In this document: positions 10,660-21,501 of the stretch, one piece after another
Numbering within the stretch: position 1 is the first letter of the stretch
Layout: every line of letters begins with the position of its first letter
Assembly: GCA_028386065.3 (NCBI GenBank)
Contig: JAKUCV010000176.1
Span: 82,938 to 146,937 of the forward strand
Direction of reading: 5' to 3'
Length of the DNA: 64,000 nt
Origin: Turnera subulata
Lineage: Eukaryota > Streptophyta > Magnoliopsida > Malpighiales > Passifloraceae
The notes under the pieces: model-generated
Database searches by the model: none
Seen by the model: only the letters and a program-made list of their open reading frames with translations
What the model was told of the DNA's origin: nothing
Program-made: the position numbers and the translations under genes

Positions 10660-11510
10660 ATGCCCAAGACGAGATGCGGTGCTTCATCGAGTCCAATTCC
10701 TGAAATCAATCCGGAGATTCAGAGAACCTTACACAAGCAGTTGCGTGACAAGAAGAAGCGAAAGCCGAAGCAAGTCGTGGGTCCTGTGGAGTTTCTTCAA
10801 GACACTGAAATAGAAGAGTAAGCAGAAGTTGTAGTAGATAATTTCGAGACAGTCATCATGGTAGAGGAAGGAAACAAGACATTTCGTGGTTTCGCAACAC
10901 CGAGTTTGGATATCGTGCAGTCGAGCAATGCAAGGCCAGCGATCCATGCCAACAATTTCGAACTGAAGACAACACTCATTCACATGGTGCAACAAGAACA
11001 ATTTGGAGGCTTGGATAATGAGGACTCGAATCAACATCTACAGACGTTTACGGAGATTTGTGATTTAATCAAGTTCAATGGGGTGACTAATGATGCAATT
11101 CGACTTCGTTTATTTCCGTTTTCTTTGCAAGGTAAGGCTAAGAAATGGTTGAAATCAGGAGCAGCTAGAACATACAAGACGTGGGATGAGCTTTCAAAAG
11201 TTTTTCTTGCAAAATATTGTCTACCTGATAAAGCAGCACGTATCTGGAGCAAGAATACATCATTCACTCAACTCGATGGAGAAAGTTTTGTGAAGCATGG
11301 GAACGTTACAAGGATCATATTCAAGGATGCCCACAACATGGATTACCCAAATAGCTTGTAGTTCAATCTTTCTTTAATGGTTTAAATGAACCTTTACGCA
11401 TGAGTTTGGATGCGACTTCAGGAGGGGCATTCATGGTGCAAGCACCAGATGTGGCGTATCAGAAGTTGGAGACGATGGCGAGTAACAGTTAACAGAGCTC
11501 TTCACGATCA
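10660..11510 (+). pseudogene. Athila-like gag, N-terminal and core part
   Basis: ATG at 10660 opens a basic N-terminus (KKRKPKQV). An in-frame TAA at 10819 interrupts it, and the same frame continues through the retrotransposon gag core: GLDNEDSNQHLQTF, IRLRLFPFSLQGKAKKWLKS and TWDELSKVFLAKY. A frameshift near 11290 ends the frame at 11361; the expected continuation (AWERYK..., PQHGLP, FFNGL) is readable in another frame to about 11480, where there is another stop. Gag would form the particle that packages the RNA. It is not functional here. Confidence 0.88.
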
Positions 11511-11699
11511 AACAACAAGCGAGTAGCTTGAGTTCTGGAAGTGGAGACAGTGACAATCCTTAATTCGAAGCTAGATTCTTTGAGTCAGCAGGTAAAATCA
11601 TGTGTTGTTGTTGTTATGCTGAGTTTAATATGTGATAAATGTGCAGGTGCTGGACACAATTCTTGAATTGTTCGATCGGAGACGAGTTGAAGATTGAGC

Positions 11700-13015
11700 A
11701 AATGAATTACATTCATCAACGCCAACAATAGCACGGACCCTACACCAACACATACAATCCGGAATGGAGGAATCATCCTAATTTCTCATGGAGGGAGACA
11801 AACCCGAACCAGCAAGGCGGTTTTCAAAGGAACGATTATGGGCAGAAGAGTTCAAGCATGCAAATTCCGAAGAATCAAAACATGGATCTTACATTTATGA
11901 TGAAAGCCACAATGGAGACTCAACGTATGCAAACGGAGATGATGCAAGGATTCAACAATCGGATGGCGAATATGGAGGCTCACTCGAAGATGCTTGAGAC
12001 ACAACTTGCGCAACAAGCAGAGGTGATCATGAGGACACCAGGAAACCTACCGGGACAGCCCACAGTCAATCCGAGGGAGCAAGTCAAGGCTGTAGCACTT
12101 AGAAGTGGAATGCAGTTAAATGATCCCTATCTAACTAAAGAAGATGTAGCCGACACCACCATTAAGCAAGAAGAAGAAGAAGAGCAACCGAAAGTGGAGA
12201 ATCAGTTACCGGAAAAGGGAGCAGAGGAAAAGAAGCAAGAGCACGAGAAGTGGATTCCCAAGTGGAAGCTAGCGAAGCAGAAAAGAGAGCAACCGAAGGA
12301 GATATGGCCTGAAGTCAAAGGTTATGAACCACCGGTTCCATTCCCTCAGCGACTTCAGCAGGGCAAAAAAGACGAACAATTCGGGAGATTGCTTGAAGAT
12401 TTAAAGAAATTGCATATTAATGTACCATTTACTGAAGTAATTTCTCAAATGCCTGCTTATGCTAAATTTCTCAAGGAAATTCTTTCCAGGAAAAGAAAGC
12501 TAGAAGATTACAAGACAGTGTCTTTGATGGAGGAGTGCAGTGCAATCCTGCAGAACAAGCTGTCGCCGAAGCTGAAGGACCCTAGAAGCTTCTCTATTCC
12601 TTGCAATATTGGTTCTATGTGCATTGAGCGAGCTCTATGTGATTTGGGAGCCAGTGTTAGTCTTATTCTAAAGCAAATTGTTGAGAAGCTCGATATTGGA
12701 GACATGAAGCCGACTACCATCTCCCTTCAACCTGCGGATCGATCTGTCGAATATCCAGTGGGGATATTGGAGGATATTCCAATCAAGGTTGGGAAGTTCT
12801 TTGTGCTAGTCGATTTCGTAGTGCTCGACACTGAAACTGATTTTCGAATACCGATTATTCTTGGGAGGCATTTCTTAGCTGCTGTTGGAGTTCAAATTGA
12901 TGTTCATGATGGAAAGCTTACTTTAAGGATTGGGAATGAGAAAATCGAGTTCAATGTCTTCCGTGCAACTGAAGGACCACTTGAAGAAGACAGGATTTTA
13001 TTTATGATGCCGTGA
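11700..13015 (+). pseudogene. Athila-like gag C-terminus and aspartic protease
   Basis: One frame runs from about 11700 through YNPEWRNHPNFSW (a gag signature of the Athila/Tat branch) to 13015. A Gln/Met-rich segment, VALRSG and a charged Glu/Lys-rich segment follow. The aspartic protease comes last: IERALCDLGASVSLI carries DLGAS in place of the usual active-site D-(S/L)-G-A-S, and IPIILGRHFL marks the far end of the domain. Protease would cut the gag-pol polyprotein. This is the longest open stretch of the element (385 codons from 11858), but it is isolated from both gag and RT by frame breaks. Confidence 0.88.
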
Positions 13016-14976
13016 AGGAAATGAGCAAAGTAGCGAATAGTGACGATCCACTATTGAATTGCTTGGTGACGAGTGGCACTATTGAAGATAACGATTTGGA
13101 GATTGCCCAAAGTGCAGAAATTTTGCAATTCACGCCACCATTGGAAGCGACCGAAGACAAGAGCTATGAGTTGATTGGAGAGGAGAAGAAAGAAGAAGTT
13201 CGGAGTGCGCCAAAGGTAAACCATTACAATCTAAGCTACGGTATGCATTCTTAGGTACCGACCCTACATAACCTGTTATTATCAATGCTGAGTCGAGTAA
13301 AGTAGAGAAGGAGAAGCTACTTGATGTGCTTAGGAAGCATAGAAAAGCTGTTGGATATTCTTTTGAGGATTTGAAAGGAATTAGTCCTACATTCTGCATG
13401 CATCGGATTTTGCTTGAGGAAGGTAGCAAACCGAGCATTGAAAGTCAAAGGAGGCTTAATGAGAATATGAAGGAAGTTGTGAAGAAGGAGATTCTTAAGC
13501 TTCAAGATGCAGGGATTATTTATCTGATTTTTGACAGTGAATGGGTAGCCCCAGTTCACGTGGTACCGAAGAAAGGAGGAATAACAGTGGTCAAGAACAA
13601 AGATAACGAGTTGATTCCTACGAGGACTGTTACAGGATGGAGAATGTGTATTGATTATAGGACGCTGAACAGTGCTACGCGCAAGGATCACTTTCCATTG
13701 CCATTTATTGATCAGATGCTTGAGCGACTTGCTAAGCATTCTTATTATTGCTATTTTGACGGATATTCAAGAATCTTTCAGAAACCTATTCCCCCGAATG
13801 ATCAAGAGAAGACGATGTTCACTTGTCTGTATGGAACTTTTGCTTATCGACGGATGCCTTTTGGGCTGTGCAACGCACCGGCCACTTTTCAGAGGTGCAT
13901 GATGGCGATTTTCTCTAACTATATAGAGAAAATTATGGAGGTTTTCATGGATGACTTTTCCGCCTACGGAAAGACATTTGAGGATTGTTTATCCAACCTA
14001 TCAAAGGTACTTACAAGATGTGAGGAGACTAATTTGGTGCTTAATTGGGAAAAATGCCATTTTATGGTACAAGAAGGAATTGTTCTTGGACATTTAGTTT
14101 TCGAACGTGGAATTGAAGTAGACAAAGCCAAGATAGATGTGATAGAGACCTTACCTCCACCGAATTCAATCAAGGCGATTCACAGCTTTCTTGGACATGC
14201 CGTATTTTACAGAAGAATTCATTAAGGATTTCTCAAAGGTAGCCAAACCTCTTACCAATCTCTTGAATAAAGATGTGCCTTTTGTCTTTGATGAACACTG
14301 TATGGAAGCATTCGACAAGCTCAAGAAAGAGCTGATTTCGGCACCCATCATTCAACCCCCTGATTATTCACTTCCATTCGAGATAATGTGTGATGCAAGC
14401 GACTATGCTGTAGGCGTAGTCTTATGACAACGCCGAGATGGGAAGATGCACGCCATTTATTATGCAAGCAAGACTCTAGATGATGCTCAAGTTAATTATG
14501 CAACAACTGAGAAGGAGTTATTAGCTGTTGTATTCGCAATTGATAAATTCAGGAGTTACCTTTTGGGTTCCAAGGTGATTGTTCACACAGACCACGCTGC
14601 ATTGAAGTATTTGCTCTAGAAGAAAGAAGCGAAACCACGACTTCTTCGATGGATTCTTATGTTGCAAGAATTCGACCTAGAGATCAAGGACAAGAAAGGG
14701 ACAGAGAATTTAGTTGCTGATCATTTATCAAGATTGCAATTGGAGAAAGACGAGAAGCAAGAAGAGGAGAAACTGATTAATGACGCACTGCCGGATGATT
14801 ACCTCGCCATGGTCAATGCGATTTCTACAAAGAAACCTCCTTGGTTTGTCGAGTTCGTTGATTATGTATATCACATGGGATACATTCCGAAAGATGAGAA
14901 CAAGCATGATCATGTCCAGTATCAAGGTGATATTCATGGAAGGCGATTCACCAAAAAGCTTTATGATCCACCATAA
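13012..14976 (+). pseudogene. Athila-like reverse transcriptase and RNase H
   Basis: The pre-RT region starts at 13012 and its frame stops at 13254. RT lies mainly at 13326-14225: SEWVAPVHVVPKKGG, GWRMCIDYRTLN, HFPLPFIDQML, FAYRRMPFGLCNAPATFQ and the catalytic block VFMDDFSAYG. A frame change near 14190 leads to the RNase H region (EIMCDASDYAVG, TEKELLAVVFAIDKFRSYLLGS, THTDH-type VHTDHAALKYLL, and [10 protein letters not shown] near 14730). In-frame stops occur at about 14425 and 14618. The RT reading DGYSRIFQKPIPP is altered from the usual DGYSGYNQI block. After ...[13 protein letters not shown] the frame ends at 14976 with no integrase. Confidence 0.9.
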
Positions 14977-15545
14977 CCACCCATCCATCCAGTCCAGCTA
15001 AGACGACAATAAAGAAACGCTGTGTGGGAGGCAACCAACAATTTAAGGTAGTTTTAGTGTTTTGAGTCTTTTATTTTTATTAATTTTTGTTTTTGTTTTT
15101 GAGTCTATGCAGATTGCATGAAAAAGGAATTTTTCGAGGAGAGATCAACCACAATGAGGAAGGGTCAAGACGAATTCTTCATCAAATTAATCAAATAAGC
15201 TTTTCTTACACTCAAAACTTTTACTTTTCTGCGTAATTTGTGTGATGATTTGCTTGAGTTCTTTGTTGGATTTTATCTTTTTTGATGCATCCATATATAT
15301 TTAGGACTTACCCTTAGGTTCCGATGGCGAGATCGTAATACACTTAGGCTAAATTAGAGGAGACAATTTTTAGGATTAGTTTTTAGGATTTTCTTCTTTT
15401 TTTTAGCACCCTAGGATTTTTCACTTTTTCATAATTCATTAAAAAATAAAAATTAAAAAATAGAAAAACACAAAAATCAGAAACAAATTCAGAAAAACAC
15501 AAAAAAATCAAAAAAACAAAAAATTGGGTTAGGATATACCGATTA
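14977..15545 (+). other. Post-pol spacer following an integrase deletion
   Basis: The RNase H/spacer reading runs straight into CCACCCATCCATCCAGTCCAG and then AACGCTGTGTGGGAGGCAACC (about 15016-15036), the conserved sequence normally found after integrase in Athila/Tat elements. The integrase zinc finger, DDE core and C-terminus, about 1.3-1.5 kb in relatives, are absent. The rest (15040-15545) is T-rich then A-rich low-complexity DNA with no gene. Confidence 0.75.
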
Positions 15546-15840
15546 GTGCTCCGTGGCGCACAAGGAGGACAATTAGTGCGCCCACGGGCTAGGAAAGGCA
15601 CACCAACCCGTGCATCAGCACACACCATGGCGCGCCCTCGCGCAGGTCAGCGCGCACCAACCAGCCCGGCCAGACGCACCTATAGGCACACCAAGGCGCA
15701 CCCGAGAGGCACCCAGACGCACCAATCGACGCACGCGCAGGCGAACCTGCAAGCGCGCCAACTAGTGCACCTGAGGGCACACCCAGGCGCACCAAGGCAC
15801 GCCAAAGGCGCGCCCATCTGCACCAAAGGCACGTCACCGA
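15546..15840 (+). repeat. GCGCACC-type degenerate minisatellite
   Basis: A GC-rich island in an AT-rich spacer is built from irregular repeats of GCGCACC(A/C)A, (A/G)GGCACACC and variants, spaced about 8-25 bp apart. Translations are open on both strands and give Arg/Ala/Pro/Thr-rich low complexity; none looks like a protein domain. It is likely replication-slippage sequence in the spacer upstream of the env-position ORF. Confidence 0.75.
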
Positions 15841-16132
15841 CCCGAGAGCACAAGAAGGACATGCAACCGACTTGGATTTTAAGACCAGCCCCTTTGCGAT
15901 TGTTTTTAGTTAGTCCTGCATCCACCTAAAATATATATAGGTTAGTATTCCTTTTGTTTTTAGGATTAGGAATTAGATTTTATTTTATTTTATTTAGGGA
16001 TTTTCTAATCCTTAGAGAAATAGGATTCCTGGAGCCAACTCACTTTGAATACTAGTTTGAGGAAAATTCCTAGTACCGATAGGAGACCCAAAGTCAGCAC
16101 CAACACACCGCTTTTTCCACCACCTCTAGACC

Positions 16133-16141
16133 CTATAAATA
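16133..16141 (+). promoter_or_regulatory. Candidate internal TATA box upstream of the env-position ORF
   Basis: CTATAAATA follows CACCTCTAGACC and is followed by a CA/CT-rich leader. It lies about 150 bp before the ATG at 16290. The spacing and leader resemble an ordinary plant core promoter, suggesting that the downstream ORF once had its own transcript. Splicing from the LTR promoter is the alternative. Confidence 0.45.
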
Positions 16142-16289
16142 CACACCCCTACCCACCATATTTTTCCACACCAAACCATTCAAGCTCTAGAGATCCATAC
16201 ACCTAGTGCCGATTTTACTCCCCTAGCACCCTTTAGGTTTTTCTTTGATTTTTCTTTTTGTCTCCTACCCTCCTTAGCCTTAGTTCAAG

Positions 16290-17142
16290 ATGACTTTTCC
16301 CAAGAGCAACCCTAGTATGGCCAACACCAACCCTTGCCGACCCAACTTCACCATCACCGACCATACCCCGCGCTTTATGCCTATGCCTAAGTTTACCAAG
16401 TACAATCTGGGATGGATTTCTGATGAGAATCACGCTAGGTTTGAGAAGCTGATTTGGTGGCCTCTGATTCCTACGAGGTACATTGATTTTGAGGTGTTTG
16501 AATCTTACAATCTTGAGGAGCCGATTGGCAAGTATCTTGCCAACATAGGACTAGTCGTTTTTTGCAAGATTAAGGAGCCGTCATAGCTCACTTATGAGTT
16601 TCTTGCTACTTTTGGGTATGATGTAGATCTCAAGGACATTCATGATCCCAGCTATGTCAAGTTTCGGCTTGCAAGGAAAGATTATGAGATGAGCTTAATT
16701 GATTTCAACAAGATTTTTGGTTTTGATGCCGAAGGATGGCGAGTTCCTAGCTATGGCTTCAACGCAAGTGTCATGTAGAATACACTTTGCAGTACTTCAT
16801 ATGCGCGCTTGAATGGCTTAGCAAATGACTTGTGCATTAAGGACAACGTACTGAGGTATTTACATAGAGTTTTGTCACACTCTTTCTGTGGAAGAAAGAC
16901 CACCTGCGAGTTACTATTCCTCCAACATCTTCGACTTTCTCATGGGATGGGAAGCTCAAGTCGATGGCATCGCCAATCTCAACAAGACCACCTGCGAGTT
17001 ACTCTCTCAAATGGATAAGCTGGTTGACATTGTTGATAAGTTAGGGAGATTCATGTGCAATAAATTGGATGAACAAGAGAAAACCATTGCGCAACATAGG
17101 AAGAAGCTAGAGAACTTCGAGAACAAACTTGCCAAGGAGTAG
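16290..17142 (+). pseudogene. Athila-type ORF in the env position (ATHILA ORF-1-like)
   Basis: ATG at 16290 opens a reading with RFEKLIWWPLIPTRYIDFEV, NIGLVVFCKIKEPS and, after an in-frame TAG at 16584, LTYEFLATFGYD, DPSYVKFRLARKDYEMSL and IFGFDAEGW. This is the pattern of the ATHILA ORF-1 family found between pol and the 3' LTR in such elements. Another in-frame stop lies near 16776, and a frame change near 16890 leads to a coiled-coil-like tail (QMDKLVDIVDKLG..., EQEKTIAQHRKKLENFENKL) ending at 17142. Its role is unknown; comparison with a viral envelope protein is only positional and no signal peptide or membrane segment is seen. Family assignment is from memory of the pattern. Confidence 0.6.
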
Positions 17143-19021
17143 TTTCATGCATCATCATTCTATGTGTTGTGTTTTTATTGCTTTATGTCTTTACTTTTAA
17201 AGGATGCAGTCAATGCTAGTCATCCTCGTGGAAACTTAAATTTCATGTCAAATGTGTTTAATTTTGGTGTCATGAACACCTAGTGGCAATGTAATTTCGA
17301 TTTCTCTTTCTCTCTTATGGTTGATTCTTACTTTCTCTCTCACTTGGATTATCTTTTTTTATGTGCTATACATGTTTGAATCTAAGTTTGAGGAGAGTGC
17401 CTCTCCTATGTGCCTATATTTTTATCCTTTGTTTCTTTTCTTTCTTGGCCAGTGAGGACATTGTCCGATTTAAGTTTGAGGAGGGGGAACAAATTTCTTT
17501 GCAATTTGTTTGTCTTTTGTTTTGTTAGTGCCAATAAAGAGCATGTTTTTTACTTTAATATATTGGGTATGCATATTTTTTATTCTAAATTACTTAGTAA
17601 ATAGCTATTACTTGTTCAAAATTGTTTTCAAAATTATTTTCAACTTTACTTTTTCAAATTGTTTTTAAAATTTTTTTCCAAAATCGTTTTCAAATAAAAA
17701 AAATTTCCAAAAAATCGAAAAAAATAAAAAATTTCAACAAAAATAATTTTTTTTGTTTTTCAAATTGTTTTCAAACCCACCATTCTATGATCAAGATGAT
17801 TTTTATTGATGGATAACCAAGAGAGTTACTTTGAGTTTTTGAAATCCTTTTCTTTTAGATGCAAGAAGTTTGATTGTTGATTGATCTTGTATTCATGTTT
17901 AGTTATGATGAATTCATGCAAGTTCTACCATTCTTTGCCTAGCATTTTTCGACACCCTATGCATTGTTTTTCAAAATTTTTGACATCAACATATATGTCC
18001 TAGAACAAGTTTTCAAAACTTTTCAAAGCGAATTTTTCTCATAGATGCTCAATGAAAGAGAAGATTTAGGCATTCTTTGTTTAAACCAACAAGCCAATAA
18101 AAAACCTACCCTTTATCATTATCTCTCGTTTAACCCCTTTTAAGCCTAAATCATGGTATCTAATTTTTCTTTCTTTACCCACATTCACCCACCTTTAACC
18201 CTTTGAAACCTTATGGCTACCATTCTATTCTTACATTATCCATACCTTATTTTTCAAAGTTCCTTAAGAGATTTTTGTTCTATGTTTTTATCAAGATTTT
18301 TTCTATGATAAGTGAAATTGTACCGTATCTTTTCACATCCAAGAAGATCTATGCATTGAAGATGTTTGCACTTTCAATTGTTTCAAGTATGTTATGGAAT
18401 GTCAAGCGCAGAAAAGAAAAAAAGAAAAAATTTCGGCAAAAGTCGATTCAAAAAAAAAAAAGAGAAATTCGCAATCAATGGTTCCTGAAACAAGTTGAAT
18501 TTCTTTTGATGATCACATGATGGATGTTATTTCAAGACTTGCACTTTGAGAATCTTTTCAATTTCTTGATAATGCATATTGCAATCTTTTCTTAAGTGAA
18601 TTTTGAACTTTGATTTCCCTATATACCTTTTCTTTGATCAACCTTTATCCAAGACCCCATTACAACCCTTTGTAAAGTTCTATTGATCTTTCTGAGAGTG
18701 TTTATTCATAATAGTGGAGTGAAGTTCTGGAATTTGCCTATAGGACTAGTTTTTCAAATTTTTCATGACGTCAATCCATTCTTGCATGCATATGGGTAAG
18801 TTGATTTTTGCTGAGTGATTTGTGTGAAAGCTTATGCGGGTAAGTCTGACTATTGCAAGGATGCTTTTTCATGAGATTCTCTTTCTTTCTTGGCATTTGA
18901 TCTTAAATGATTTTTCGTAAGGTCTTGGTGATTTTCTTGGAAGTCATGATATGAATTCTTTTTTATTGTGACAATTGGTAGAGAATTTCAAAACCCTCAT
19001 TTGGTTTATTTTGTTTTTGCT
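17143..19021 (+). other. 3' untranslated region of the Athila-like element
   Basis: AT-rich DNA with no coding signal. It includes two extra copies of the purine-tract context: CTAAGTTTGAGGAGAGTG at about 17384-17400, and GAGGACATTGTCCGATTTAAG followed by TTTGAGGAGGGGGAAC at 17455-17490. Long T- and A-rich runs lie at 17620-17760. The reading at 18203-18520 has no recognisable feature. Confidence 0.7.
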
Positions 19022-19054
19022 TGAGGACAAGTAAAGTTTAAATTTGAGGAGAAT
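19022..19054 (+). other. Polypurine tract before the right Athila LTR
   Basis: TGAGGACAAGTAAAGTTTAA followed by ATTTGAGGAGAAT directly precedes the LTR start TGATAATATC at 19055. The same sequence precedes the left LTR at 8680-8713. Confidence 0.75.
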
Positions 19055-20715
19055 TGATAATATCTAAATGTTTGTGTTTTTATGATAGTTTTGAATGGCT
19101 TTAACTATGTTTTTTGTGTCAATTATGTGTATAATCTTTATATTATTGTGTGTTTTCATGCATTGTGTCAATTAGTACTTCAACTTTGCTGGTTAAGTGT
19201 TTTTATCAAGAATTTATCATTTTAATTGGAGAACGGAAGTTTTTTAGCCAAGTTTGGAAACCAGACCCAATATAGGAAACTTTCTGTAGTGAGCACAGCT
19301 CACTATTTTGAATATTTCGGGAGTTCTAGGCTTCAAAATTAAGTGAGACCAATTGCAGACGAAACTAGACTTCCAGAGATTTCTATGCGTTAAATTTCAT
19401 AATTTTTGAACTTTTCTACAAGAAGCACTAATTATCTTAATCCAGCCCAGGATGCAAATTTTTCTGTACCGACCCAGGCCCAGTGTTTTGGCAATATCTT
19501 GAGCTACAGAAGTCCAATGGAAGAGTTCTTTTTATGAAAAAAACTATAAGAGAATCATCTAGAACTTTGTAGAAGAGCTTAATGCCCAGTTCGGACATCT
19601 TCTAGGAGTTAAGTTGCGTGCACTTTTCGGGTCAGAAAACAGGCAAAAGTCCAACTTCGAGTGCAAGTCAAGAATTCAATTTCCATTCAAAGAAGGAGAG
19701 CCCCACCGACTTCCAGCAGCAAAAGACAATATAAAAGGACCCCCTACATTGACATATTTAGGAGGTAGAAGTCAGAGGGCGAAGCTCTGCCGAATTGGTT
19801 AGTTATTAGGTCACACACACTAGTAGGGTTAGGGTTTTCCACTCTTTTGGATCCTCTAGATGGTGCCGAATTCCTCATCCAATTTCAAAGGTTATTCCCC
19901 GCAACAATTCAACGTTTTTCCAGCAAGATTTGAAGATTTAAAGTTACAAAATCACCAATCCAATTGCAATAATTTAGAGAGGAGCAAGTCGACGCCATCA
20001 ACTCTCTGCAGAAATCGGCCAGCCGACTAATTATTCCATTGATTGTGTTGATTGTTCAATCTATGTGTGCCGAATTACCTATCTACTTTGGATTGATTCT
20101 TATTGATTGTAACAAGCGAGAGCTGCGTGATTTATATGATGATACCTAGAAGAACATAGATTGATTGATGCTAAAATATGCGAGAGCTGATAATTTCTTA
20201 GGGTTTTATTGATTGTTTTGTGCTTAATGAGTTTAGTATTGATGCTAGGCTATGTAGTAATCTTTGCTGAATATTTGATTCAACATGCGAGAGCTGAGGA
20301 TTAAGACATTAGGAACAATTGCCCACAATCACACATCAGCAGTAGATATCGATACCATTCATAATAAACCTAGAAAGTAATTGCGTGAACCCCGATTTCC
20401 TAGATTGCTTTAGATATTGATAGAACTTTGTTTAGATTAAGTTTGCGATTTTATTTCTTTTCCTTCTAGCCTAGTCGACATCACCCAACACCATCTTTCA
20501 ATTGATTTGCCTTGATAATCATAATTTGTGACATTAGATAGTACTTATTTCCCTTGTTCCGTGGATCGACCTTGATTAGACTACTACACTATATAGTACA
20601 CTGTGCGCTTGCAGTTAATAATCGTTGCGTTTATTCGTGAGTTATTTGTGTGTCGTGTTGTGAATTGATCAAGAATTATAAATTTGAAAGAGTCACGTGT
20701 AAATAAAATGCATCA
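19055..20715 (+). repeat. Right LTR of the Athila-like element
   Basis: It runs from TGATAATATC to AAAATGCATCA (1661 bp) and is followed directly by the resumed host LTR (TAGAGTTGGTTG). Against the left LTR it has lost about 170 bp near 20030 and keeps about 60 bp near 20110-20170 missing on the left. Base changes are frequent throughout, so the insertion is not recent. Confidence 0.9.
19730..19738 (+). promoter_or_regulatory. LTR TATA box (Athila-like, right)
   Basis: TATAAAAGG in the same context as 9390-9398 of the left LTR. Confidence 0.68.
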
Positions 20716-20942
20716 TAGAGTTGGTTGTTTAAATGGGTCTTGGTCCCTTTTATTCTAATTTGCTACCTTTGCAAGTATTGGTTCGCTTCCGTTTATCTTG
20801 CGCATTATACTTGGTTAGTCACCCGCTAGGCAGAGGCAACTAGTTTCTGTAGAGAAGGTTATAGGCCTTGGGGTATCCTTTGGCATGCTATGGGTGCACA
20901 CGGTCCTGGCTGGTCACGCTTCGCCGGGGGCGTGACACTGAC

Positions 20943-21501
20943 ATCATGTTTAGTGTATGTTTATTTGCTCGATTTCAATCATGTCCTAAAGAATCTTATC
21001 TTAGAGCCATAATACACATCTTTAAGTACTTAAAAAGTACACCTTCATTAGGATTATAGCATCCCAAAGTCGATGCTTTTACTTTGAAAAGCTATTCAGA
21101 TGCTGACTTTGCAGGATCTACATTAGACAGGAAAAGCACAAGTGGAACTTGTCAATTACTTGGACAATCTCTTGTGTCTTTGTCAAGCAAGAAGCAAAAT
21201 TCGGTTGCAACATCAACCACCGAAGCTGAATATGTTGCGGCTGAAGCAAGTTGTGCTCAAGTTCTATGGATGAAACAAACCTTATCTGGTTATGGACTTA
21301 ATATTCGATTGTGAGCCTATTTATTGTGATAGTTCCAGTACCATCAATTTGACCAAAAATCCTACACAAAACTCTCGGACCAAGCACATTGAAGTCAGGC
21401 ATCATTTCATTCGAGATCATGTGTTTAAGAAAGATGTGGCAATTGAGTTTGTTAAGACTGAGAATCAACTTGCGGACATCATTACAAAACCACGCAAATA
21501 G
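20943..21501 (+). pseudogene. Copia RT end and RNase H, continuing the element at 1-1500
   Basis: Directly after the second CTGAC, the reading IMFSVCLFARFQSCPKESYL resumes the RT block cut at 1500. An in-frame stop at about 21057 interrupts SLGL/HPK. RNase H follows: SYSDADFAGSTLDRKSTSG, STTEAEYVAAEASCAQVLWMKQ (catalytic Asp and Glu present), a frameshift near 21300, then YCDSSSTINLTKNP, SRTKHIEVRHHFIRDHV and ENQLADIITKP at the end of pol. The protein matches the copy at 34264-34900 closely. Dead because of the split, stops and frameshift. Confidence 0.92.

Larger units (their letters stand above)
8461..20715 (+). mobile_element. Athila-like Gypsy element, deleted and decayed
   Basis: The layout is an orphan 3' interior fragment (8461-8713), LTR (8714-10493), Asp-type primer site (10502), gag, protease, RT and RNase H pseudogenes (10660-14976), a post-pol spacer, an ORF in the env position (16290-17142), an untranslated region, a purine tract, and LTR (19055-20715). 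The gag segment YNPEWRNHPNFSW, the ALRSG motif, the tRNA-Asp-type primer site and the CTGTGTGGGAGGCAACC motif after pol all point to the Athila/Tat branch of Ty3/Gypsy. Integrase is absent. The left junction shares ATGG with the host LTR and lacks a target duplication. Confidence 0.88.
1501..20937 (+). mobile_element. Non-autonomous chromovirus-like LTR element, itself nested with later insertions
   Basis: The element begins TGTGATAC at 1501 and ends GGCGTGACA at 20937, flanked by 5-bp duplications CTGAC (1496-1500, 20938-20942) that join a split Copia RT/RNase H reading. The LTRs are 1501-5120 and 7197-20937, each enlarged by later insertions. The interior (5121-7196) has a Met-type primer site and a purine tract preceded by TTCGAGGATGAAATTTTCT, a layout typical of Tekay/Del chromoviruses, but no gag, protease, RT or integrase. 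It is therefore a LARD-like derivative that would have needed proteins from a relative. Orientation is taken from the primer site at 5125 and purine tract at 7183. Confidence 0.88.
7197..20937 (+). repeat. 3' LTR of the chromovirus-like element, split by the Athila-like element
   Basis: The LTR sequence itself is 7197-8464 and 20716-20937; everything between belongs to the Athila-like element. The left piece starts TGTGATACCCCAG and matches the 5' LTR up to CGCCCAATGG; the right piece starts in AGAGTTGGTTGTTTAAATGG, matching the 5' LTR from about 4898. The 5' LTR's 3966-4898 is therefore missing here, so the insertion was followed by a deletion of roughly 0.93 kb of host LTR. A purine-rich GA segment lies at about 7930-7980. 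Confidence 0.85.
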
